Shown one piece after another: positions 52,039 through 62,655 of a DNA stretch of 64,000 nucleotides. Every line of letters starts with the position of its first letter. Position 1 is the first letter of the stretch. Both the position numbers and the translations under genes were made by a program. Source of the DNA: Shewanella dokdonensis (lineage in GTDB: Bacteria > Pseudomonadota > Gammaproteobacteria > Enterobacterales > Shewanellaceae); NCBI RefSeq assembly GCF_018394335.1, contig NZ_CP074572.1, positions 682,001 to 746,000 on the forward strand, in the 5' to 3' direction. Below the pieces are notes generated by a model that saw nothing but the letters and a program-made list of their open reading frames with translations, was not told the DNA's origin and ran no database searches.

Positions 52039-52447
52039 TACATCTATTCTCCTGAATTAAACATCTTCCAATATCAGCAGCAAGCCAGTGGCTAGTACAA
52101 GTGCTAGTTCTAATAGAGAAGAATTACGTGTTAAAGGTGTGGTATTAGCAACGCTCGATATCATATCTTGCTTACCAAGCGATAGCCACGGCCAGCGTGC
52201 CAACATAAACCGATAAGCGCCAATATTGGCCCCACAACACACTGACATGCTAGCGCTTACGTATGCGCGTTAAGCCTCGCAACCGTACAGTATCTTGCTA
52301 AGAAGATCACGCTGTTACTAATATTGCGGGTTACTTCAGCGATCTGTTAACTAGTGCTGGCATACCTTCCCTCTTATGGCTATTTTTTGCTCATATTGCT
52401 AATAGCGATCATCCATCCTTGGCTTTAAATATACCAGAGGAGGGACT
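52039..52447. other. Gene-free stretch of about 400 bp
   Basis: Only weak, overlapping short frames are found, none with a convincing ribosome site. GAGGAGG-type sequence at about 52437-52444 is the ribosome site of the next gene. No hairpin or repeat of note was seen. Confidence 0.4.
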
Positions 52448-53171
52448 ATGTTTCGGTCCGTATTTTCCCTGAGTCTGCTGCTGATAAGCGGCTGCACCTG
52501 TACCAGTCATCTGCCACCACAGGCAGAGATCAGTATGCCAGATGCCCATACCTTGATGTTCAAAGGCGATACGCGTATCGACAGCGTCAAGCAACTGCTC
52601 GCCATAGCCGATAAAGCGCCGGCTCCTATCTCACGTCTAGTGATAACCAGCCGAGGTGGAAATCCCTCGGGGGAATGATGCTGGGCGAATGGTTGCACCA
52701 GCAACAAATTGAACTCGAAGTCAGAGAGATCTGCGCTGGCAGCTGTGCCAATTATGTCTTTACTGCTGCCAAAAGTGTCAAAGTAGAGGCTAACAGCGTG
52801 ATTGGATTCAATGGCGGGGCTTGGCAGCAACATTGGGATAAACCTTGGTATACCTTTCTGGTACCAGACTTTGACCAGCATAAATGCCTCTCTGTCGCGG
52901 AATGGCGGCAGCGTGAAAATGCATTTTTAAACGCATTGGGGTGCGCGAAGAGATCACGATTATGGGGCAAGTTCCCCCGTTCCAGCAGCAGATATCCAGC
53001 AAAAAATTGTGGGGATATCGGGCGGATGACTTAAGCAAATTTGGCCTACATCAAGTGTACTTTTCCATGAATACTGCACCGCAGACGCAAGTAGCGATTC
53101 TGCAATTTGCACCTGGCGAGTTAGAAAATTATCTATCAAGCAGCCAATTACAACAGGGCGCCGCCCCATAA
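52448..53171 (+). CDS. Periplasmic ClpP/crotonase-like lipoprotein (COG3904-like); two frameshifts
   Basis: The N-terminus MFRSVFSLSLLLISGCTCT is a lipoprotein signal with Cys at residue 16. After repair at the G5 run 52669-52673 the sequence reads VITSRGGNPSGGMMLGEWLHQQQIELEVREICAGSCANYVFTAA. The SRGG...GxxxG and GxCxSxC-like (AGSCANY) pattern matches the family of predicted periplasmic proteins with a ClpP-like fold. A second repair at the G4 run 52937-52940 gives NALGVREEITIMGQVPPFQQQ and an end at 53171, about 241 aa. The Ser in GSCAN sits at the nucleophile position of ClpP-like proteases; peptidase activity is unproven. Confidence 0.65.
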
Positions 53172-53301
53172 AAGCAGTATTTATCGCGCAAACTGTCACT
53201 GAAAAACATGCGCCAACAATTTGCTGGACAATAGGATTTAGTCAATTAAAGATAGTGACTATTATGTTATATCCACAAATGGCCAATAGCGGGAGTTTGT
53301 C

Positions 53302-53673
53302 ATGATACTGCAGATAGTTATCGCGTTACTGTTCATTAGCAGTTGTTTTATTGATGCTCGCGCTCGCGAACGTCTAAGTAGTCAACAAGCGCTTGAACAG
53401 GTTGGTAACCATGTTGAGATTGCGATGGTCATCGGCCACAGTCAAGATCGCCGCACAGAGGAAGGCGTTATCTATCTGAATGATGAGCATACCCGCGAGT
53501 TGTTACTCACACTCACGGCCAGTGCTATTGCTGAACTTAAAGAACAAGGGATTATCGATCCGGCAGCTTATTTCCTGAGTAAAAAGCTCACCGTTACCGG
53601 TTCTATCATGCGGGTGGGCGAGCGTTATCTATTGCCCATTCAGACGGCTGAACAGTTACAATTACAAAAATAA
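53302..53673 (+). CDS. Secreted protein of unknown function
   Basis: 123 aa. The N-terminal hydrophobic stretch (LQIVIALLFISSCFIDARA) is a signal peptide; ribosome-site-like GGGAGTTTG precedes ATG 53302. The mature part is polar (QQALEQVGNHVEIAMVIGHSQ, KKLTVTGSIMRVGERYLLPIQTAEQLQ) with a beta-strand-rich end resembling an OB-type fold seen in small periplasmic proteins. I cannot assign a family. It ends just before the yaaA terminator. Confidence 0.6.
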   Translation: MILQIVIALLFISSCFIDARARERLSSQQALEQVGNHVEIAMVIGHSQDRRTEEGVIYLNDEHTRELLLTLTASAIAELKEQGIIDPAAYFLSKKLTVTGSIMRVGERYLLPIQTAEQLQLQK

Positions 53674-53690
53674 CAATACGTTCCCCAGAA

Positions 53691-53712
53691 AAAAGGCCGG
53701 AGTTTTCCGGCC
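53691..53712 (-). terminator. Rho-independent terminator of yaaA
   Basis: GGCCGGA and TCCGGCC form a 7-bp GC stem with a GTTT loop. On the minus strand the stem is followed by six T, so it terminates yaaA; it may also stop the plus-strand gene less well. Confidence 0.85.
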
Positions 53713-53718
53713 GCTGAC

Positions 53719-54492
53719 TTAAGACTCTTCGCGCAAAAATACTGGACTATCCGCCGTCGATTGGGCTTCACTGTAGTAATAACCCGCCACATTGAACTGC
53801 TGCAATTCCGCCAAGGTAGTAACCTTTTTCTCAAGCAGATACCGCGCCATCATGCCTCGCGCTTTCTTGGCATAGAAGCTGATAATTTTAAACTGACCAT
53901 TTTTAGCATCTTTAAATACTGGAGAGATTAAACGCCCCGTTAACCTTGTTGGTCGCACCGCTTTAAAATATTCATTGGAGGCCAGATTGATGACCAAATC
54001 ATCGCCCTGCTGCGCGAGTGCCTGGTTGATACCATCAGTAATCACATCGCCCCAGAACTGGTAAAGATTTGTACCTTTAGCTGTTACTAATGGGATCCCC
54101 ATTTCCAAACGGTAAGGCTGCATCAGATCAAGCGGCTTTAATAACCCATATAACCCTGACAAAATGCGCAGATGTTGCTGAGCTGCCTGCACGACACTTG
54201 CGGGCATCGAATCAGCATCCAGCCCGGTATAAACATCACCACGAAAAGCATACAGTGCCTGTTTGGCATTGGCGGTAGAAAACGGTGGCCGCCATTGGGC
54301 AAAGCGGGCGGCATTTAGCCCAGCAATTTTATCACTGACCTTCATGAGGGAGGCGATCTGAGACGGAGACAACTCACGACACACCGACATGAGTTGCTCG
54401 CTGTATGCCAGATATTCCGGTTGAGTGTAATCAGAGACCATGGCTGGCTGTTCAAAATCCAGGGTCTTAGCAGGAGAAATCAGAATAAGCAT
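53719..54492 (-). CDS. yaaA: YaaA family peroxide stress protein (UPF0246)
   Basis: 257 aa from ATG 54492 ([15 protein letters not shown], the typical YaaA start; GGAG lies 7 bases upstream). Conserved segments are [63 protein letters not shown] and [17 protein letters not shown]. YaaA limits intracellular free iron and DNA damage during peroxide stress in E. coli. The frame is intact, with its own terminator downstream. Confidence 0.93.
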   Translation of the reverse strand: MLILISPAKTLDFEQPAMVSDYTQPEYLAYSEQLMSVCRELSPSQIASLMKVSDKIAGLNAARFAQWRPPFSTANAKQALYAFRGDVYTGLDADSMPASVVQAAQQHLRILSGLYGLLKPLDLMQPYRLEMGIPLVTAKGTNLYQFWGDVITDGINQALAQQGDDLVINLASNEYFKAVRPTRLTGRLISPVFKDAKNGQFKIISFYAKKARGMMARYLLEKKVTTLAELQQFNVAGYYYSEAQSTADSPVFLREES

Positions 54493-54542
54493 CAGGCACT
54501 CCATATTGGCAATCAATGCTAATATCATACTGATCTACAATA

Positions 54543-54573
54543 AAAAAACCACGCAGTAATCACGTGGTTTTTT
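54543..54573 (-). terminator. Rho-independent terminator after the sodium/alanine symporter gene
   Basis: AAAAAACCACG and CGTGGTTTTTT pair around a 9-base loop, with T and A runs on each side. It lies just beyond the stop of the minus-strand symporter gene. Confidence 0.8.
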
Positions 54574-54591
54574 CGATGGCTACAAACGGTT

Positions 54592-56061
54592 TCAGGTATT
54601 GGCCGGAGCAACCTTCGCGTTATCAGTTACTTCCACAGATTCTCCATTCCAAATATCACTCGCTATCTGCGCCTGTAAATCCGGGAACTTACGTTTATCA
54701 AATACCGGGCTGATGCCAGCACTTAACTGCTCCCGATAATCACTGATCACTCGCATGGCAACGCCGGATAACAGCACCAATGCCAAAATATTGACCAGCG
54801 CCATCAACCCCATTGACAAGTCAGCCATGTTCCATACCAGCGAAATTTTTGCCACAGAGCCAAACATCACCATCGCCAGCACTATCAGTTTAAATAACAT
54901 GACAGCTTTCCTGCTGTTGCCAGTAAGAAACAGCACATTGGTTTCTGCATAAGAATAATTGGCAATAATGGAGGTAAAGCAGAACAACAAAATAGACCCA
55001 GCCACGAACCAGCCGCCCCAAGAGCCAACGTGGTGTGTTAACGCATTAATGGTCAGTTGAATACCATCGTCAGACGAAGCATTACCCCATTCTCCAGAAA
55101 GCAGAATAATCGCCGCGGTAGCGCTACAGATAACTATGGTATCCATAAACACCCCCACCATCTGTACAAATCCCTGCGATGCCGGATGGTTTGGTGTGGG
55201 AGAAGCACTCGCAGCAACATTAGCAGCACTGCCCATGCCCGCTTCATTAGAGAATAATCCTCGAGCGATCCCGGCTTGTAACGCCTGTGATGCCGTGTAG
55301 GCCACGCCTCCGGCGGCCACTTCCTGCCAACCAAACGCGCTTTTAACAACCATCAGCAAAATTGCAGGTAGCTGACTGATATTCATGGCCACCACCACCA
55401 AGGCGATAGCGATATAAGCCAGCGCCATCACCGGAACAATAATTTCCGAAACGCGCGCGACTTTACGCAGCCCGCCCATGATCACCAGCGCACTGCCCAC
55501 AACCAGCAATACGCCTATCCATGCCGGCTGCCAACCAAACACTTCCGTTAATGCGCCAGTGATGGTATTGGCCTGTACCGCATTAAATACCAGGCCGAAT
55601 GAAATGATAAGAAACACGGCAAACAGGATTCCCATCCAGCGCTGCCCCAATCCTCGCTCCATATAATAGGAGGGCCCGCCGCGGAACTGCCCGTCTTTAT
55701 CTCTAACCTTATAGACTTGGGCTAAGGTGGACTCCACCATCGCGGTGGCCATTCCAAGCAAAGCAATGATCCACATCCAGAAGACGGCACCGGGGCCGGC
55801 AGTGCTGATTGCAACAGCAACCCCCGCCATATTGCCAGCACCAACTCTTGCCGCCATGCTGGTACAAAACACCTGGAATGAAGATAACCCACTGTCACAG
55901 CCTTGCCGGCTGGTCACCATGATTTTGGCGGAATGCCCCAGATGCGTAATTTGAATGAATAATAGCCTGACAGAAAAATACAGACCGGTACCCACCAACG
56001 CGTAAACTAATAGCTTGCCCCATAACAGGGAATTCAAGAAATCGACAATTGTTTCAACCAT
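54592..56061 (-). CDS. Sodium:alanine symporter (AGCS family)
   Basis: 489 aa inner-membrane protein with about 10-11 helices. The family signature is clear: SFQVFCTSMAARVGAGNMAGVAVAI, GGPSYYMERGLG, QALQAGIARGLFSNEAGMGSAANVAA and FCFTSIIANYSYAETNVLFL. It imports alanine or glycine with sodium. The C-terminus (SVEVTDNAKVAPANT) is a short polar tail. The frame is intact; no operon partner. Confidence 0.93.
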   Translation of the reverse strand: MVETIVDFLNSLLWGKLLVYALVGTGLYFSVRLLFIQITHLGHSAKIMVTSRQGCDSGLSSFQVFCTSMAARVGAGNMAGVAVAISTAGPGAVFWMWIIALLGMATAMVESTLAQVYKVRDKDGQFRGGPSYYMERGLGQRWMGILFAVFLIISFGLVFNAVQANTITGALTEVFGWQPAWIGVLLVVGSALVIMGGLRKVARVSEIIVPVMALAYIAIALVVVAMNISQLPAILLMVVKSAFGWQEVAAGGVAYTASQALQAGIARGLFSNEAGMGSAANVAASASPTPNHPASQGFVQMVGVFMDTIVICSATAAIILLSGEWGNASSDDGIQLTINALTHHVGSWGGWFVAGSILLFCFTSIIANYSYAETNVLFLTGNSRKAVMLFKLIVLAMVMFGSVAKISLVWNMADLSMGLMALVNILALVLLSGVAMRVISDYREQLSAGISPVFDKRKFPDLQAQIASDIWNGESVEVTDNAKVAPANT

Positions 56062-56869
56062 GAGCTTAATTCAATGACGACAACGGCAAGTGTTAACGCA
56101 ACACTACCGGCGCAGCCAAAGACATCCTCCCAATGCAAACAAAATAGACAACTGGAGCAATAACAGAAAGCGTGCGGCTGTTGCCGAGCATGTGCTCAGT
56201 ATAGCCATAAGGGATCACCGTTAAATTGCAACCACCATATTGTTTTAATTATATTTTTATACTCTTCGCAAATTCCCGGTTTGCATAAGAATCCGATAAT
56301 AAACTGCGCTATGAAATCCATAAAACCCAGTATTTATCAGCCACTGCTCTATTTGGCAGTCAGTTCAATCTACCTTAAAAAAAGCCATAGTACAAATCTG
56401 TTATTATCAAATCGCAAATAGCCGCCAATAATGCGCATTATTAGCAATAAATGCTCAGTTCATTGAGAAAAACTCACAATTTTTCGGCCTATCGGTAAGA
56501 ATTATTATAAAACAGCAAAGAACCAAGCAGTTTCATCACATTGACAACTTATGAGTATCAATTCAATAACACCACAACCACTTACGCCATTCATCGCACA
56601 CCATGACAACAGCCTAGGGGTTAATTAATAGCGCCACCTAATTAAAGAAATCTGCATAGATAACGACCTAAAATTAACTAAACCTTGTCAATAAATAACC
56701 TTTATATTACTAAAATAGATCTTATTATTAACAAATAGCGGAAATTTTGTGGCACAGGTGGAAAGTTTACTTCCAACGCTAGATAATTCTTCCGGTTAAT
56801 ACTTAACAACGGGAATTATCCCATTAAAGGCTGAATATACAGCCAACAACTTCAAAGGACGTGGAGAAT
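56062..56869. other. 808-bp AT-rich region upstream of ompA
   Basis: No coding frame is supported. The region becomes very AT-rich from about 56230 to 56730 and is expected to hold the promoter(s) of ompA and of the divergent symporter. A TTGACA at 56541-56546 is a possible -35 box, but no well-spaced -10 was found. Such a long leader before an abundant outer membrane protein suggests regulation, or a small RNA that I cannot identify by eye. Confidence 0.4.
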
Positions 56870-57988
56870 ATGATGAACGCAAAATTAACTGCTTTGTTAC
56901 TGGTATCAGCATTACCATTTGCTGCTGCCGCAACAGAACAGGAACTGACCCCTTGGTACGTAGGTGCCGGAGTCGGTGTCAATAACTACGAACCCAACTG
57001 CGACCAAAAAACCATGAAAACCTGTGGTGAAGATGACCCATACGCTTGGGATATCTTCGGTGGCTACATGTTTAACGATTATTTTGGTGTAGAACTGGGT
57101 TATCGTAATCTGGGGCGCGCTGAATGGACTGACTATGCTAACGTCAAAAATGATGCGGGTGCCCGTGGTGCAACCTTAGGTCTGGTAGGTTTCTGGCCAT
57201 TCGCCAAAGATTGGGCGCTGTCTGCTGAAGCTGGTGCCATGAACTATCTGATTTCCAACAAACAACAGGATGGTGCTCATTACTACAGCGACAGCGGTGT
57301 TGCACCTTACTTCGGTTTGGGGATTGGCTACAACCTGACAGAAAACCTCAAACTGCAGGCAAAATATCGTCGTTATGAAAATCTCGACGAAGACAAATGG
57401 AACACCCTCGATATGGAAAGCAACTACTGGGGGTTAGAACTGAGCTATCGTTTTGGTTACAGCAAACCAGCACCAGCAGCACAACCAGCACCAGAACCTG
57501 TAGTGGCAGCTGCGCCTGTGGATAGTGATCATGATGGTGTTACTGATGATCAGGATCAGTGTCCAAACACTCCAGCCGACCATAAAGTAGACGCCAAGGG
57601 CTGTTCTATCTACGTGGAAAAACTGGAAACATTGAAGATTGCCGCACAGTTTGATAACAACTCTTCCGTGGTTAAACCAGCGTCCATGGCTGACATCGAG
57701 AAAGTCGCCAGCTTTATGAATAAGTACCCGAAAGCCGATTTGGAAATCTCTGGTCACGCCTCACTGCCAGGTAAAGCCAGTTACAACCTGTGGTTGTCTC
57801 AGAAACGCGCTGACGCGGTAGCGAAGATCCTGGTAGACAAATATGGTATTGCCGCTACTCGTATTACCGCCAAGGGTTATGGCGAAACTCAGCCACTGAT
57901 GCAAGGCTCTTCAGCAGAAGCCAATGAAGTTAACCGTCGCATTGAAGCTCACATGAGCTTTAAAGACAAACAGCCATTGCTGAAATAA
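56870..57988 (+). CDS. ompA: OmpA-family outer membrane protein
   Basis: About 372 aa. The start is ATG 56870 or ATG 56873, after GGAG at 56863. The signal peptide (MNAKLTALLLVSALPFAAAA) is followed by an eight-strand barrel (WYVGAGVGVNNYEP, FGGYMFNDYFGVELGYRNLG, NYWGLELSYRFGY), a Pro/Ala linker, a calcium-type TSP3 motif (DSDHDGVTDDQDQCPNTP) and a peptidoglycan-binding OmpA domain (AQFDNNSSVVKP, LEISGHASLPGKASYNLWLSQKRADAV, ITAKGYGETQP, NRRIEAHM). It has a Cys pair in the first loop (NCDQK, KTCGE). It anchors the outer membrane to peptidoglycan. Confidence 0.93.
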   Translation: MMNAKLTALLLVSALPFAAAATEQELTPWYVGAGVGVNNYEPNCDQKTMKTCGEDDPYAWDIFGGYMFNDYFGVELGYRNLGRAEWTDYANVKNDAGARGATLGLVGFWPFAKDWALSAEAGAMNYLISNKQQDGAHYYSDSGVAPYFGLGIGYNLTENLKLQAKYRRYENLDEDKWNTLDMESNYWGLELSYRFGYSKPAPAAQPAPEPVVAAAPVDSDHDGVTDDQDQCPNTPADHKVDAKGCSIYVEKLETLKIAAQFDNNSSVVKPASMADIEKVASFMNKYPKADLEISGHASLPGKASYNLWLSQKRADAVAKILVDKYGIAATRITAKGYGETQPLMQGSSAEANEVNRRIEAHMSFKDKQPLLK

Positions 57989-58003
57989 GTTTTCTTTACT
58001 GCT

Positions 58004-58028
58004 AAAGCCGCTGCCCAAGCGGCTTTTT
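58004..58028 (+). terminator. Rho-independent terminator of ompA
   Basis: AAGCCGCT pairs with AGCGGCTT (8 bp) around GCCCA, followed by a T run. Confidence 0.9.
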
Positions 58029-58197
58029 TATTTTAAAGGTAACGAATTTCGCAGCAATAGGCGGGATTACGCCCCAGCAATTGCTGTTTTTTTACGCTTA
58101 CTGTAATTTTTTCATCGGGAATTGGCAACGCGAGCCGAAATCACTTCTAATAGCAATTAAGTGATATTGAAAGAACACCAAGTAAAGGATATTACCT

Positions 58198-59150
58198 ATG
58201 GCAAATACACTTACACAGCTAAAATCCATGACCACCATAGTGGCAGATACTGGTGATATTGAGGCTATCAAACGTTATCAGCCGGAAGATGCCACCACGA
58301 ACCCGTCATTAATCCTTAAAGCCGCGCAGATCCCAGAATATGCGGGACTCATCGATAATGCCATCGCTTGGGCGAAAGCGCAGAGCCAAGATCCTGTCAC
58401 CCAGCTAGAAGATGCTGCGGATAAACTAGCCGTGAACATTGGTATTGAGATCCTGAAACTGGTTCCCGGTCGTATTTCTACAGAAGTAAACGCGCGCTTA
58501 TCATTTGATAAAAACGCGTCTGTTGCTAAAGCACAGCGGCTGATCCAACTTTATCAAGAGGCCGGAATAGACAAGTCGCGCATCCTGATCAAGCTGGCGT
58601 CTACCTGGGAAGGTATCTGTGCGGCCAAAGAGTTAGAGCAACAGGGCATTAACTGTAACCTGACACTACTATTCAGCTTTGCGCAGGCTCGTGCTTGTGC
58701 CGAAGCGGGGGTATTTCTGATATCGCCATTCGTTGGTCGCATCCTTGACTGGTATAAAAAGAACACCGGTCATGACTACAGTGCCAGCGAAGATCCGGGA
58801 GTGCTTTCTGTCAGCAAGATTTATGACTACTACAAACAGCACGGTTACCACACAGTCGTGATGGGCGCGAGTTTCCGTAATACCGGAGAGATTATTGAAC
58901 TAGCGGGATGTGACCGCTTAACCATAGGGCCATCATTGCTGGAAGAACTGGCTACCAGTGATGTGACTATCACCCGCAAGCTTTCACCAACAACAAAACC
59001 GTAACCGCCCCGACACCGATGACGGAAGCGGAATTCCGTTGGGAACTGAATGAAGACCCAATGGCGGTTGAAAAACTCGCTGAAGGTATCCGCAACTTTG
59101 CCATTGATCAGGGCAAATTAGAGCAGATGCTAACAGCCAAACTCATCTGA
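58198..59150 (+). CDS. talB: Transaldolase; one frameshift
   Basis: About 318 aa after repair. [69 protein letters not shown] (Schiff-base Lys in IKLASTW), [18 protein letters not shown] and [10 protein letters not shown] are all present. The frame stops early at 59004, but one more T in the T3 run 58982-58984 gives [21 protein letters not shown] and a normal end ([21 protein letters not shown]) at 59150. It exchanges three-carbon units in the pentose phosphate pathway and is followed closely by pgi, a common Shewanella pairing. Confidence 0.94.
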
Positions 59151-59179
59151 CATCCCATAACGGACGACAAGGTTATCGC

Positions 59180-60816
59180 ATGAGCAAACTGACACAATCA
59201 TCGACTTGGCAAACACTGTTGGAGTTGAGCCGCCAATTGCCCCATATGCGGCAATTGTTTGCTGAAGATCCACAACGGTTTAGCCAGTTTTCCGCCAGAG
59301 ACTGCGGTTTGTTACTGGACTATTCAAAAAACCGTATTGATGCCCAAGTCATGCAATTACTGTTGCAACTGGCAGAGAATAGCGGATTGCCACAAAAAAT
59401 TGCGGCCATGTTTGCCGGCGAGCTTATCAATACCACGGAGCACCGCGCAGTACTGCATACTGCGTTGCGGGCGCCGGCCGATGCAGATATTCGAGTAGAT
59501 GACGTCAATGTTGTGCCGGAAGTACAAGCCACCTTAGCCAAAATGGCGGCCTTTATTGATGCGCTGTACTGTGGCAAATGGCGTGGTTGTACCGGAGAAA
59601 AAATCACTGACGTGGTTGCCATAGGCATTGGCGGTTCATTCCTTGGTCCGAAAATCATTTCCGAAGCACTCAAACCCTACTGGAATGGCAAACTCAACTG
59701 CCATTTTGTGGCCAATGTAGACGGCAGTTGTCTCAGTGACAAACTTAAAACATTGGCACCCGAAACCACCTTATTTCTGATGTCATCCAAATCCTTTGGG
59801 ACGCAGGAAACACTCACCAATACCCTGTCAGCAAAATCCTGGTTTCTGGGACACGGCTACACCCAAGCAGATGTTGCCAAACATTTTGCGGCGATTACCT
59901 CCAACGTGGCCAAGGCTACCGAGTTTGGCATTGACGCCGACAATATCTTCCCTATGTGGGATTGGGTTGGTGGCCGCTATTCTTTGTGGTCAGCCATCGG
60001 TTTGCCGATTGCCCTGCTGGTAGGCATGGATAATTTTCTCGCACTACTCAAAGGTGCCAGAGCAATGGATGTGCATTTTGCCGCCACACCATTAGCACAG
60101 AACCTGCCGGTGATCATGGGATTGCTATCCGTCTGGTATAACAACTTCCAAGGCGCACAATCACATGTCGTACTGACATATGATCACTATCTCAGGGGAT
60201 TACCGGCATATTTCCAGCAACTGGATATGGAAAGCAATGGCAAATCAGTGACCCTTGATGGTGAAACGGTTGATTACAGCACTGGCCCAGTAATTTGGGG
60301 GGCGAAGGCACCAATGGGCAACATGCTTATCATCAGCTATTACATCAAGGAACCGCACTGATACCCGCCGATTTTATATTGCCACTGCAAAGCCATCATC
60401 CATTAGGTGTTCACCATGAACAGTTGGCCTCCAACTGTTTTGGCCAGACCCAAGCCTTAATGCAGGGCAGAACATACGAAGAGGCATTATCAGAATTACA
60501 GAATAGTGCGCTGCCAGACGCAGAGAAACAACTGGTGGCGCGGCATAAGGTGATGACGGGCAATAAGCCCAGCAATACCATCTTGATGAATAAACTGACG
60601 CCTGAGACTTTAGGGGCGCTTATCGTACTATATGAACACCGTACGTTTGTGCAAGGTGCCATCTGGGATATCAACTCCTTCGATCAGTGGGGCGTAGAAC
60701 TTGGCAAAACCCTTGGTAATGACGTGCTGTCGCGGCTAACAGCAGCCGAGGAATGTTCTGCCTTAGACAGCTCAAGTAACGCGCTGATCAACCTGTTCCG
60801 ACAACAGCAGATTTAA
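59180..60816 (+). CDS. pgi: Glucose-6-phosphate isomerase; one frameshift
   Basis: About 545 aa after repair. It has [82 protein letters not shown], then after adding one G to the G6 run 60297-60302 the signature [23 protein letters not shown], and [21 protein letters not shown] sequence to the end at 60816. It interconverts glucose 6-phosphate and fructose 6-phosphate. It follows talB by 29 bases, likely one operon with a weak hairpin after it. Confidence 0.95.
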
Positions 60817-60831
60817 TTCGAGTTCCAGTCA

Positions 60832-60858
60832 GGTCGGTCATCAGTACCGGCCTTTTTT
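60832..60858 (+). terminator. Terminator of talB-pgi
   Basis: GGTCGGT and ACCGGCC pair (one G-T wobble) around CATCAGT-type loop bases, followed by TTTTTT. Confidence 0.75.
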
Positions 60859-60993
60859 CTGCTTTCGCCCATCAAAGTTAACTGTCATCCAAATGTCTTA
60901 CAGTTTTAACACTGAGGAAACATTTAACTTGCACCCTGTTCAGCAAATATGCTATTTAAGTGCTGACAAAACATACAACAACAGGAGGTTGCC

Positions 60994-61176
60994 ATGGATC
61001 AATTAGATTATGGTAGTGCGCTTGACCAAGTGGAAGAAAGACCCGGCCGTTCTCGCAACTCCAAGAAACGTAAGTGGCGAGAAATCGAAGCGTTAAAGGA
61101 AAAACATCGCTTGATGCGAGAGCTTAAGGAAATTGACAGCAGCTTTGATGCAGATTTGGACACGCTCCTGATTTAG
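60994..61176 (+). CDS. DUF3545 family small protein
   Basis: 60 aa, highly charged and helical: RSRNSKKRKWREIEALKEKH, LMRELKEIDSSFDADLD. ATG 60994 follows AGGAGG at an ideal distance. It matches DUF3545, small proteins found in Shewanella, Vibrio and Pseudoalteromonas; function unknown. It has its own terminator at 61191-61219, so it is probably a separate transcription unit. Confidence 0.85.
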   Translation: MDQLDYGSALDQVEERPGRSRNSKKRKWREIEALKEKHRLMRELKEIDSSFDADLDTLLI

Positions 61177-61190
61177 TATGCTGAATGACT

Positions 61191-61219
61191 AAGGCCATGG
61201 TACAAACCATGGCCTTTTT
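61191..61219. terminator. Rho-independent terminator after the DUF3545 gene
   Basis: AAGGCCATGGT and ACCATGGCCTT form a perfect 11-bp stem with an ACAA loop, followed by TTT. It lies between convergent genes. Confidence 0.9.
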
Positions 61220-61269
61220 GTTACTGCCAAACCGCAAGCCTAGATAGGCACGGCAGCACACAACATCTG

Positions 61270-62229
61270 TCAACGTAGTTCCGCAGGCACGGCAAATACG
61301 GTATCTTCCTGACGCCCTTCTACTTCGGTCACCACACTTGGTGCTAACGTGGCAATGGCTTCTACCACTTGCTGCACCAACACTTCAGGCGCAGAAGCAC
61401 CAGCGGTCACCGCCACTTTATGCACGCCATTAAACCAAGCGGCATCGATATCTTCGGCATTGTCCAGCAAGTAAGCGCGCGTACCGGATTTCTCGGCCAG
61501 CTCTCGCAAGCGGTTTGAATTAGAGCTGTTACGCGAACCCACAACTATCAGTAATTCCACGTCCGAGGCCATCTTTCGCACCGCATCCTGACGGTTTTGC
61601 GTGGCATAACAGATATCGTCCTTACGTGGGCCTTCAATACAAGGAAAACGCTGCTGTAACGCGGCGATAATATCCATGGTGTCATCCACCGACAGCGTGG
61701 TTTGGGTGACGAAACACAGATTTTCTGGGTTTTTAACCTGTAGCTGTGCCACGTCGTCCAGTGACTCAACCAGATATACACCGCCTTCAGGATTATCGTA
61801 CTGGCCCATGGTGCCTTCCACTTCGGGATGCCCGGCGTGCCCCACCAGAATACATTCCACCCCTTTACGGCTGGCACGAGTGACCTGCAAATGCACCTTG
61901 GTCACCAGCGGACAGGTAGCATCAAAAACTTTCAGACCACGCTGTTTGGCTTCACCACGTACCGCTTGTGACACACCATGAGCACTGAAAATCACTATGC
62001 TGTTATCTGGCACCTGTTCCAGTTCATCGACAAACACCGCGCCACGGCGTTTTAGATCCTCAACCACATAGCGGTTATGTACCACTTCGTGGCGCACATA
62101 AATAGGTGGCGAAAACAGCTCCAGTGCCCGTTCTACGATGCTGATAGCACGGTCAACCCCCGCACAAAAACCTCGAGGGTTAGCTAATAGAATATTCAGT
62201 CCCGGCTGAGACGGCTGGTTATCATTCAT
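61270..62229 (-). CDS. ispH: 4-Hydroxy-3-methylbut-2-enyl diphosphate reductase
   Basis: 319 aa from ATG 62229, which overlaps the fkpB stop by 8 bases; a TTG at 62235 is also possible. Last enzyme of the MEP isoprenoid pathway, with a [4Fe-4S] cluster held by three Cys: [28 protein letters not shown] and a third in [16 protein letters not shown]. Also [15 protein letters not shown] and [12 protein letters not shown]. The C-terminus ([17 protein letters not shown]) is normal. Final gene of the ileS-lspA-fkpB-ispH operon. Confidence 0.95.
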   Translation of the reverse strand: MNDNQPSQPGLNILLANPRGFCAGVDRAISIVERALELFSPPIYVRHEVVHNRYVVEDLKRRGAVFVDELEQVPDNSIVIFSAHGVSQAVRGEAKQRGLKVFDATCPLVTKVHLQVTRASRKGVECILVGHAGHPEVEGTMGQYDNPEGGVYLVESLDDVAQLQVKNPENLCFVTQTTLSVDDTMDIIAALQQRFPCIEGPRKDDICYATQNRQDAVRKMASDVELLIVVGSRNSSNSNRLRELAEKSGTRAYLLDNAEDIDAAWFNGVHKVAVTAGASAPEVLVQQVVEAIATLAPSVVTEVEGRQEDTVFAVPAELR

Positions 62230-62653
62230 CGTCAAGCTCCTGCAACACTTCCAACTGGAATGTCAGCGTCTGTCCCGCCAACGGATGGTTCATATCCACA
62301 GTCACAGAATCACCGGCTACTTCACGGACTATCCCCGGGATTTCAGCGCCATTGGCGGCGGCAAACCCAACAATGACGCCAGGTTCCAACACCATATCGG
62401 CCGGGAAACGGGTACGATCCAGATAATAGATGTTATCTGGGTTTACCTCGCCAAAAGCATCTACCGCCGACAGCGTAAAACTGTGTTTGTCACCGGCGTG
62501 AAGCCCGCTTAATGCCGCCTCAAACGCTGGGCTTAGGCTGTCATCACCTATATTCAGTCGCACCGGTTTATTGTTGGCTCGGGTATTTTCAGCGGTGGAG
62601 CCATCATCCAGTAAGATCACCATATGACACAACAGAGAATGGATCTCAGACAT
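62222..62653 (-). CDS. fkpB: FKBP-type peptidyl-prolyl isomerase (SlpA/FkpB)
   Basis: 143 aa from ATG 62653, chosen because AAGGA lies 6 bases upstream; an ATG at 62659 overlaps the lspA stop. It has [19 protein letters not shown], a [24 protein letters not shown] segment and [20 protein letters not shown] with [18 protein letters not shown], the SlyD/SlpA-type FKBP pattern. It is a cytoplasmic prolyl isomerase/chaperone. The genes overlap on both sides, as in other gammaproteobacteria. Confidence 0.93.
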   Translation of the reverse strand: MSEIHSLLCHMVILLDDGSTAENTRANNKPVRLNIGDDSLSPAFEAALSGLHAGDKHSFTLSAVDAFGEVNPDNIYYLDRTRFPADMVLEPGVIVGFAAANGAEIPGIVREVAGDSVTVDMNHPLAGQTLTFQLEVLQELDDE

Positions 62654-62655
62654 CG

